Of a DNA stretch of 9,349 nt, positions 4,422 through 9,349 are shown piece by piece. The first letter of the stretch is position 1; the number at the start of each line of letters is the position of its first letter. The notes under the pieces were generated by a model that worked only from the letters and a program-made list of their open reading frames with translations, ran no database searches and was not told the origin of the DNA. The position numbers and the translations under genes were made by a program. Source of the DNA: an uncultured Bacillota bacterium (GTDB lineage: Bacteria; Bacillota_I; Bacilli_A; RF39; UBA660); the NCBI GenBank assembly GCA_947179265.1, contig CAMXBB010000036.1, positions 1 through 9,349 of the forward strand, written 5' to 3'.

Positions 4422-6425
4422 CTATTCATATACAATCAATTCATGTTGACTTCTAGTAACAGCAACATAATAAAGATAAACATCACTAGAAAAATTATTG
4501 ATGATAATAGCTGAATCGAATTCTAATCCTTTTACACCATATGCTGGTGCAACAACTAACTCTTTAGAAAACTTCTCAGTGTCGATATCGATTACTGACA
4601 CTTTAGAGTATTTTTTCTTTAATTCTTCAGCTATTACCCTTGCTTCCTCAATAGATTTCGTAATAACTGCAACACTCTTATATTTCTTCTTAAGATACAC
4701 GATATCTTTTCCAATATGACTTAATTCTTTTAAACTTCTTCTAATAACTGGTAAGTTGATATTCTTTCTTATTGCACTGACATGCGATAATCCCAAAATC
4801 TCATTAGCGTATTCGATAATTTCTGGACTAGAACGATAAGTTTTATTAAGTTCTAAGTAGGTACTTTTTTCGTTAAATATATTAAGTAACACATTTAAGT
4901 TATTATAGTGATAATAAGGATTTACTGTTTGATTAACATCTCCAAGAATCGTAAAGTTCGCATTCTTAAAGATACGAGATAATATCTTATATTGCAAATA
5001 TGTGTAATCTTGAGCTTCATCGATTACAACTTCTCTAACATGTACTTGATATGGATATCCTTCAAGCAAACACTTTAAATAGATGAAAGGAGTAGCATCT
5101 TCATAATTGATGACTTTATTATTGATATTACGGATATTTTCATTTCTACGATACATATAAGGATATATATCACTAAATATCATTGAATCGAAAAAGCAAC
5201 GATATATTTCCTTATAATCTTTGCTAAAATTAGCTATCTTATATAACTTACTAGTAATCGAAATTAAATCTTTAGCAGTACCTTTAAAATAACGATTATT
5301 AATCTTCTCTGCTATTAGATCAACTCTTTCAAATAACGGCTTATTATCATATCTTTCATGTAATAATTGATTCAGTTCATCCATAGTAATCTTTTTTTCT
5401 TTATGCTCTAAATCACCCGTAAAACGAGCTGCTTTAGTAAAATATTTAGCAAATTTTTCTAATGCGGGAATGATTTCATCACTAAGTTTAAATTTTATAA
5501 TATCATTATCCTGTCTTACACCCTTATAATATCTTTCAACAAATGAAGAATATGATTCAACTCTAATATATTCGGTAATAAAAGAAGATGCGAAACTATG
5601 ATATGTTGTTTGTAGGGTATTATCTTCTCCTAAATCAGGCAAGACATTAGAGATATATTCAGTAAACACATTATTTGGTGAAAATATTAAAACATTGCTG
5701 CTAGTAAGATAATCAATCTTATACAATAGAAAAGCTATTCTATGTAATGCTACACTGGTCTTACCAGAACCTGCAATACCTTGAACTACTATTGTTTTTG
5801 ATTTATCATCTCTAATTACTCTATTTTGTTCAGCTTGAATGGTATTAACGATATTTTTCATCTTATCGCTACTAGTCTCTGCTAGTACCTCTTGTAATAA
5901 ATCATCGTCAATATTGATATTAGTATCAAAAACGTGTTTTAATTTCGCCTTTTCAATGCGATATTGACGTTTTCTCGTTATCTCTCCCTCTTCAGTACCT
6001 CCAGGAGAAGTATAAGATGCATGGCCTAACTCAAAGTCATAAAAAAGACTTGAAATTGGGGCACGCCAGTCCGTAACTAAATAATCCATATCTTTCTTTA
6101 TTGAATTTATACCGATATATATCGGTTCTCCATCAAAAATAATCGAAGCAAAATAAGGATTATCTTTAACCTTATATAGTTTTCTAACTTTAGCTGTCTT
6201 TTCATTTAAAATACTAATCTTTAAATCGTTATCAGAAACAAAGGCGATTCGTTCTCCCTTGTCCATCTCTTGTTCTATTTCCCAACGTAATCTTTGAAAC
6301 TCTTTTAAATTTTCACCATCTTCGGTGATTTTAATACCGACCTCATCAATTTGCGCATTGATTTCCTTAACAGTATCATCAAGTTTCTTTTCCTCAAGCA
6401 ATAGATCTTCCTTACTTAAATTCAT
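4422..6425 (-). CDS. helD: HelD-type RNA polymerase recycling motor ATPase (UvrD/Rep-like)
   Basis: 667 residues, a little shorter than typical HelD (about 700-775). Residues 1-60 form the charged N-terminal coiled coil that in HelD enters the RNA polymerase secondary channel. They are followed by the HelD-specific YIGINSIKKDMDYLVTDWRA region (103-122). Superfamily 1 helicase motifs are complete: Walker A GIAGSGKTS (216-224), Walker B VVIDEAQDY (466-474), GDVNQT (495-500), TYRSSPEI (529-536), YGVKGLEFD (629-637) and VAVTRSQHEL (654-663). HelD removes stalled polymerase from DNA and recycles it using ATP; some members help tolerate rifamycins. The ribosome site AGGAGG sits 5 nt before the ATG. 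It has its own promoter and appears monocistronic, or leads into yneF. No damaged motif was seen. Confidence 0.93.
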   Translation of the reverse strand: MNLSKEDLLLEEKKLDDTVKEINAQIDEVGIKITEDGENLKEFQRLRWEIEQEMDKGERIAFVSDNDLKISILNEKTAKVRKLYKVKDNPYFASIIFDGEPIYIGINSIKKDMDYLVTDWRAPISSLFYDFELGHASYTSPGGTEEGEITRKRQYRIEKAKLKHVFDTNINIDDDLLQEVLAETSSDKMKNIVNTIQAEQNRVIRDDKSKTIVVQGIAGSGKTSVALHRIAFLLYKIDYLTSSNVLIFSPNNVFTEYISNVLPDLGEDNTLQTTYHSFASSFITEYIRVESYSSFVERYYKGVRQDNDIIKFKLSDEIIPALEKFAKYFTKAARFTGDLEHKEKKITMDELNQLLHERYDNKPLFERVDLIAEKINNRYFKGTAKDLISITSKLYKIANFSKDYKEIYRCFFDSMIFSDIYPYMYRRNENIRNINNKVINYEDATPFIYLKCLLEGYPYQVHVREVVIDEAQDYTYLQYKILSRIFKNANFTILGDVNQTVNPYYHYNNLNVLLNIFNEKSTYLELNKTYRSSPEIIEYANEILGLSHVSAIRKNINLPVIRRSLKELSHIGKDIVYLKKKYKSVAVITKSIEEARVIAEELKKKYSKVSVIDIDTEKFSKELVVAPAYGVKGLEFDSAIIINNFSSDVYLYYVAVTRSQHELIVYE

Positions 6426-6463
6426 AAATACCTCCTATTGCTCTTTAAAAACTAAGCAATTTC

Positions 6464-6492
6464 ATTATATAAAAATGTAAAAAAAAATACAA
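6464..6492 (-). promoter_or_regulatory. Promoter of helD
   Basis: On the minus strand, -35 TTGTAT (6492-6487), a 17-nt spacer that is almost all T, then -10 TATAAT (6469-6464). The -35 lies inside the terminator stem of paralogue A. Start is near 6457, giving a leader of about 31 nt. Confidence 0.8.
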
Positions 6493-6513
6493 TAAAATTT
6501 AATTGTACTTTTT
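6483..6513 (-). terminator. Terminator after paralogue A
   Basis: On the minus strand AAAAAGTACAAT pairs with ATTGTATTTTTT (one G-U pair) across an 8-nt loop and runs into a long T-tract. The stem is AU-rich and so of moderate strength. It overlaps the helD promoter. Confidence 0.65.
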
Positions 6514-6525
6514 CATTTTTACACA

Positions 6526-7176
6526 CTATTTGTTTTGTTCATAACGCTTTTCTAGAGTTTTCATACTAGCATTCATCGTTACACTAGCAGCAATACCACT
6601 ATCAGATAAGATTTCTTCAGCTAAGTTTTCGTTAACTTTATTTAGTGCTTCCTCATATTCTTTAATAGCATCACTTATAGTATCAATATCTTCTTGTAAT
6701 ATGCCCTTTGCTTCTACTATTAGATCTAATAATTGACGTATAGACTTAGTAGTATATTTAGTATCTTTACCTAAACTATTTTCGATGTTTCTTAATTCTC
6801 TAATTTTTTTCTTATTATTAGAAATAGCTTTAAAAAAGCCAGCAGTACTAATAGGAACTAAAACTATAAAGGCGAAGATAGATGCTACGACTCCCTCAAT
6901 ATTACCAGCTAAAAACACTGATACAAAGTCAGCAAATGCTAGTCCAAAAAAATACCCTAGTGTAAGAAATAGAATATTAAGTCTTTTATCTCTATTATCA
7001 TCATTATATGTCTCGATTTGTTCTCGGATAGTGCGATATTTCGCATAATTAAAACCACGACAATATTGTATTAGTACATTATATACTTCATCAAGTCTGT
7101 CTAATTTTACTTTTAATTCTCTTTTTTCCTCTTTAGCATCATATAATGATCGATATGCTCCTGCTAAACTACTCAT
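6526..7176 (-). CDS. Tandem paralogue A (subtype 1): coiled-coil/membrane-hairpin protein, function unknown
   Basis: 216 residues, family not recognised. Order: N-terminal helix with AYRSLYDAKEEKRELK (7-22) continuing as a coiled coil to about 60; two membrane helices at about 67-88 and 93-116 separated by a short loop (AGNIEG); a second coiled coil about 120-185; and the cluster signature SGIAASVTMNASM (193-205) ending KRYEQNK. Positive charge before the first helix and after the second puts both coiled coils in the cytoplasm (positive-inside rule, inference). Cys39 in YCRGF is shared with C and D. It resembles paralogue C most (REQI near 51, LNI at the first helix, DTIxDxIxEYE near 165-174). 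Ribosome site AGAGGGG; own promoter and terminator. It is the last of the four in transcription order. Confidence 0.8.
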   Translation of the reverse strand: MSSLAGAYRSLYDAKEEKRELKVKLDRLDEVYNVLIQYCRGFNYAKYRTIREQIETYNDDNRDKRLNILFLTLGYFFGLAFADFVSVFLAGNIEGVVASIFAFIVLVPISTAGFFKAISNNKKKIRELRNIENSLGKDTKYTTKSIRQLLDLIVEAKGILQEDIDTISDAIKEYEEALNKVNENLAEEILSDSGIAASVTMNASMKTLEKRYEQNK

Positions 7177-7201
7177 AACTACCCCTCTTTGATAGTCAAA
7201 T

Positions 7202-7229
7202 ATTATAGCAAAAAGTAAAAAAAAGTCAA
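7202..7229 (-). promoter_or_regulatory. Promoter of paralogue A
   Basis: On the minus strand, -35 TTGACT (7229-7224), a 16-nt spacer, then -10 TATAAT (7207-7202). The -35 box is one arm of the terminator hairpin of paralogue B, so termination and initiation signals overlap. Confidence 0.75.
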
Positions 7230-7241
7230 ATTTTGACTTTT
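7217..7241 (-). terminator. Terminator after paralogue B
   Basis: A near-perfect palindrome AAAAGTCAAA/TTTGACTTTT (7221-7230 with 7232-7241), followed on the minus strand by further T to give a run of eight. The inner pairs must open to make a workable loop. It lies 8 nt after the gene's stop. Confidence 0.7.
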
Positions 7242-7249
7242 AATATTTT

Positions 7250-7909
7250 TTAATTACTTTCTGTTTCATAGCGTTTAGCTAATACTTTCATGCTTGAACT
7301 CATTGTAACACTAGCTTCAATACCACTTTCAACCAAAACTTCTTCAGCTAATTCTTTATTAACTTCACTTAACACAGCTTCATATTCTTTGATTACAATA
7401 CCCATCTCCGCTAATAATTCTTCGCTTTCTTCTACCTCTTTAAAAAGTAAATTTAAGATTCCTTCGATTGTTTTACCTTTATATTTTGGATTACTATTTA
7501 AATTTTTTTCAATAGCTCTCAATTGCTTTATGTTCTTCTGACTTTCTATAAATTCTTTGAAAGAACGATAAGTAGCAACGACATAAGAACTCAATCCAAA
7601 TATAATTGTTATAGGTAATATTGTCCAATCACCAGAACTAGCTATAACGGCAAAATCTAACATACCAAGTCCTATGGTGTATATACTTGTTGCACAAGCT
7701 ATAACCATCCATGCATATTTTCTATCTTCTTTAAGACTCCTTATTATTTCTTGTAGATTTTTGCCTTCTGTAGAATCAGATTTATCATCTTTCAAATATG
7801 TTTTCAATATATCATATATTTTTTCTAATTTTTCCTTTTTTATTGTAAGTTTTTCCTTTTCTTCCTTAGCATTTGCTAATGATTGATATGCATTCTTTAA
7901 ATTACTCAT
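7250..7909 (-). CDS. Tandem paralogue B (subtype 2): coiled-coil/membrane-hairpin protein, function unknown
   Basis: 219 residues, same layout as its neighbours: MSNLKNAYQSLANAKEEKEK start and lysine-rich coiled coil to about 62; membrane helices about 66-90 and 96-113 with the short loop SSGDW; second coiled coil about 118-190; tail SGIEASVTMSSSMKVLAKRY (195-214) ending ETESN. It is closest to paralogue D: YTIGLGMLDF against YTIGIGLLDL in the first helix, FGLSSYVVAT against FGLSTFLIAT in the second. It is the only member without the conserved Cys near 39 (YLKDD instead of YCRGY). The ribosome site AGAGGT lies 4 nt before the ATG. The region back to its -10 closely matches that of D, so gene and promoter appear to have been duplicated together. 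Function is not inferable from sequence. Confidence 0.8.
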   Translation of the reverse strand: MSNLKNAYQSLANAKEEKEKLTIKKEKLEKIYDILKTYLKDDKSDSTEGKNLQEIIRSLKEDRKYAWMVIACATSIYTIGLGMLDFAVIASSGDWTILPITIIFGLSSYVVATYRSFKEFIESQKNIKQLRAIEKNLNSNPKYKGKTIEGILNLLFKEVEESEELLAEMGIVIKEYEAVLSEVNKELAEEVLVESGIEASVTMSSSMKVLAKRYETESN

Positions 7910-7933
7910 ATTTACCTCTTTTAATCATTAATT

Positions 7934-7963
7934 ATTATATCGTTAAATTAAATATTCTAACTA
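7934..7963 (-). promoter_or_regulatory. Probable promoter of paralogue B
   Basis: A perfect -10 TATAAT (7939-7934) on the minus strand; the best -35 is the weak TAGTTA at 18 nt (7963-7958), overlapping the stop of paralogue C. The stretch from the -10 to the start codon is nearly the same as upstream of paralogue D. Confidence 0.55.
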
Positions 7964-8605
7964 TTTTTGTTCATAACGCTTAGCTAATACTTTCAGGCTT
8001 GATTTTAAAGCTATGCTGGCTTCAATACCACTTGAAGCGAATACTTCTTCAGCAAGAGTTCTATTTGCTTCGCTCAATGCATGTTCATATTCCATAATAG
8101 AATCTCCTATAGTATCAAGTTCATCTCTTAACCTAACCTCTTTATTTCTAAGTAACACCAAAATGTTTTGTAATGGTTGGTCATTAAAGTTAGGATCATA
8201 GCTTAAGTCTTTTTCAATTCCCTTTAATGTTTTTATTCTATTATTAAAAGTTAAAGCATCTAAAAAATGTTTACCACTATGAACAGCAAAATATACAGGT
8301 CCAGCAATTGATAAAGCTCCTAATCCAATACTATCCAAACAAGATATTGATATTAATGCAACAATACCAATTCCAACAGCAACACTTAAAAATTCTAAAA
8401 AAATATTTAAAGCTTGGTCTCCAATATCAACTTTAAGAGCTTGAATTTGTTCGTTTATACTGCAAAAGGTCATATAACTATAATTTAGACAATACTTTCT
8501 TACTCTGTCATGTATTTCTTCAAGTCTTTCTTTTTGAACTTTTAACTCTTGTTCTTTCATTTTTGCTTTATCTAATGATTGATAAGCTTCCTCAAAATTT
8601 GCCAT
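7961..8605 (-). CDS. Tandem paralogue C (subtype 1): coiled-coil/membrane-hairpin protein, function unknown
   Basis: 214 residues from the ATG at 8605 (MANFEEAYQSLDKAK), chosen because the other three members begin at the same place in the alignment; an ATG three codons earlier (8614) has no ribosome site. Two apolar stretches at about 67-90 and 93-110, a coiled coil about 118-185, and tail SGIEASIALKSSLKVLAKRY (192-211) ending EQK. It has YCLNY at 38-42 and shares INEQI, LNI and DTIxDxIxEYE with paralogue A. Its tail is the most diverged (IALKSSL for VTMNSSM). The upstream ribosome site is weak (AGAAGATGAG) and no good promoter is seen, so expression probably relies on read-through from D. 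No clear terminator follows it, so it may be co-transcribed with B. Confidence 0.78.
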   Translation of the reverse strand: MANFEEAYQSLDKAKMKEQELKVQKERLEEIHDRVRKYCLNYSYMTFCSINEQIQALKVDIGDQALNIFLEFLSVAVGIGIVALISISCLDSIGLGALSIAGPVYFAVHSGKHFLDALTFNNRIKTLKGIEKDLSYDPNFNDQPLQNILVLLRNKEVRLRDELDTIGDSIMEYEHALSEANRTLAEEVFASSGIEASIALKSSLKVLAKRYEQK

Positions 8606-8645
8606 ATTTCTCATCTTCTTTTATTCTAATGTAATTTATTTTTTA

Positions 8646-8660
8646 GCAAGTAGAACTTGC
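8646..8660 (-). other. Hairpin between paralogues D and C without a U-tract
   Basis: GCAAGT/ACTTGC arms (8646-8651 with 8655-8660) and a 3-nt loop lie 8 nt after the D stop. On the minus strand they are followed by TAAAAAATAAA, an A-rich rather than U-rich run, so this is not a standard intrinsic terminator. It may be a processing or mRNA-stability element between D and C. Confidence 0.5.
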
Positions 8661-8667
8661 ACCTAGA

Positions 8668-9318
8668 TTATTGTTCGTATCTTTTTGCTAAGACTTTCAT
8701 GCTAGAATTCATTGTAACACTAGCTTCTATACCGCTCTCAGCTAAAATCTCTTCTGCTAAATCTTTATTTAATTCACCTAAAGTATTTTCATATTCTCCA
8801 ATTGCACTATTCATCTCACCTAATAACGCTTCAGTTTTCTCTTCTTCATCAGAAAGTAAATCCAAAATTCTTCTTAATGTTTTACCAGTATACTGAGAAT
8901 CACTATTTAAATATTCAATAACTCCATTTAATTGATTTATCTTTTTATGACATTCTACAGTCTCTGGAAAAGCTTTATGAGTAGCAATTAAAAAAGTACT
9001 TAACCCAAATAGAATTGATATAGGAATCATTTCAGTAGCGTCGGCAAAAGCTATAAACGTTAAATCAAGAAGCCCAATTCCTATCGTATATAAAAGTATT
9101 GCAAAAACGATAAGACCTAGTGTTTCTCTTCTTGTTTTTTTTAGCTTAGCAATTATTTCATTTAAACATTTATTTCCATTATATTGCTCCCCATACCCAC
9201 GGCAATAAGGTGTTAAGATATTATAGATTTCTTCTAACTTTTTCTTTTTTGTTATAAGTTTTTCTCTTTTTCCTTTAGCTGTTGCTAATGATTGATATGC
9301 ACTTTCTAAATTGCTCAT
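8668..9318 (-). CDS. Tandem paralogue D (subtype 2): coiled-coil/membrane-hairpin protein, function unknown
   Basis: 216 residues from the ATG at 9318, with AGAGGT 6 nt upstream and the same MSNLxxAYQSLAxAK start as B. An earlier ATG at 9333 lies upstream of the ribosome site and is rejected. Layout: lysine/arginine-rich coiled coil to about 64, Cys39 in YCRGY and Cys51, membrane helices about 66-90 and 96-113 with an acidic loop (ADATE), second coiled coil about 118-190 (LLSDEEEKTEALLGEM), and tail SGIEASVTMNSSMKVLAKRY (195-214) ending EQ. It is most like paralogue B. It is the first of the four in transcription order here, with a -10 box at the window edge; further copies may lie to the right. 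Confidence 0.8.
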   Translation of the reverse strand: MSNLESAYQSLATAKGKREKLITKKKKLEEIYNILTPYCRGYGEQYNGNKCLNEIIAKLKKTRRETLGLIVFAILLYTIGIGLLDLTFIAFADATEMIPISILFGLSTFLIATHKAFPETVECHKKINQLNGVIEYLNSDSQYTGKTLRRILDLLSDEEEKTEALLGEMNSAIGEYENTLGELNKDLAEEILAESGIEASVTMNSSMKVLAKRYEQ

Positions 9319-9342
9319 ATATACCTCTTTCAATAATTGATT

Positions 9343-9348
9343 ATTATA
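9343..9348 (-). promoter_or_regulatory. -10 box of paralogue D
   Basis: TATAAT on the minus strand, 24 nt before the ATG at 9318. The -35 region lies outside the window. The 36 nt from here into the gene match the same stretch upstream of paralogue B at nearly all positions. Confidence 0.6.
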
Positions 9349-9349
9349 T

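Noticed and set aside
4498..4719. Plus-strand 73-residue reading frame inside helD
   Set aside because: Antisense shadow of conserved helicase sequence, with no ribosome site or family resemblance.
6785..8896. Plus-strand reading frames opposite the paralogue cluster (6785-7048, 7290-7541, 7674-7886, 8013-8201, 8657-8896)
   Set aside because: They are antisense shadows of the four paralogues, lack ribosome sites and resemble each other only because the opposite strand is duplicated.
6526..9318. Type VII (WXG100/LXG) secretion substrates or their small partners
   Set aside because: The N-terminal helix is vaguely similar, but there is no WXG or LXG motif, each protein has two internal membrane helices, and no secretion gene is in the window.
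6526..9349. CRISPR or other short-repeat array in the right third
   Set aside because: The recurring similarity has the period of whole genes (about 700 nt) and is explained by protein-coding duplication; no short regularly spaced repeats were seen.

Overview
The window is AT-rich, densely packed and almost entirely minus-strand. It carries Bacillota-type signals: AGGAGG-like ribosome binding sites, TTGACA/TATAAT promoters with 16-17 nt spacers, U-tract terminators, a CCA-encoding elongator tRNA-Met close to the Bacillus form, YneF, a YceD-rpmF pair and HelD. A low-GC Bacilli or Erysipelotrichia-like (often gut-associated) bacterium fits best. The exact lineage cannot be fixed from this sequence alone.

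Layout from left to right. (1) 1-393: a SAP-domain/DUF6434-like gene split by one in-frame TAA and running off the left edge. (2) 425-592: tRNA-Met(CAT) with its own promoter and terminator. (3) 602-1042: a compact plus-strand locus for a 26-residue hydrophobic peptide, faced by a convergent, non-coding minus-strand RNA of about 80 nt. It looks like a type I toxin-antitoxin module. It is bracketed by an exact 20-bp direct repeat, one copy of which is half of the neighbouring gene's terminator. (4) 1024-2133: a stand-alone DHH/DHHA1 phosphoesterase resembling the catalytic part of GdpP, with its own promoter and terminator. (5) 2150-3478: a two-gene operon of an unknown 118-residue protein and a membrane-anchored protein with Ig-like domains. 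(6) 3479-4413: the operon yneF-yceD-rpmF. (7) 4422-6492: helD, encoding an RNA polymerase-recycling motor ATPase. (8) 6526-9349: four tandem paralogues (called A, B, C and D here, from left to right; transcribed D to A) of an unrecognised membrane protein family of about 215 residues. Each has an N-terminal coiled coil, a two-helix membrane hairpin, a second coiled coil and a highly conserved C-terminal tail.

The housekeeping parts (tRNA, L32 operon, HelD, DHH phosphodiesterase) concern translation, ribosome assembly, transcription recycling and probably cyclic dinucleotide or nanoRNA turnover. The two accessory parts deserve most attention. One is the peptide/antisense-RNA module inserted between tRNA-Met and the DHH gene. 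The other is the paralogue cluster, where two subtypes alternate (2-1-2-1 in transcription order), which implies duplication of a two-gene unit. In that cluster the -35 box of one gene sits inside the terminator hairpin of the preceding gene at two junctions. The cluster reaches the right edge and may continue beyond it.
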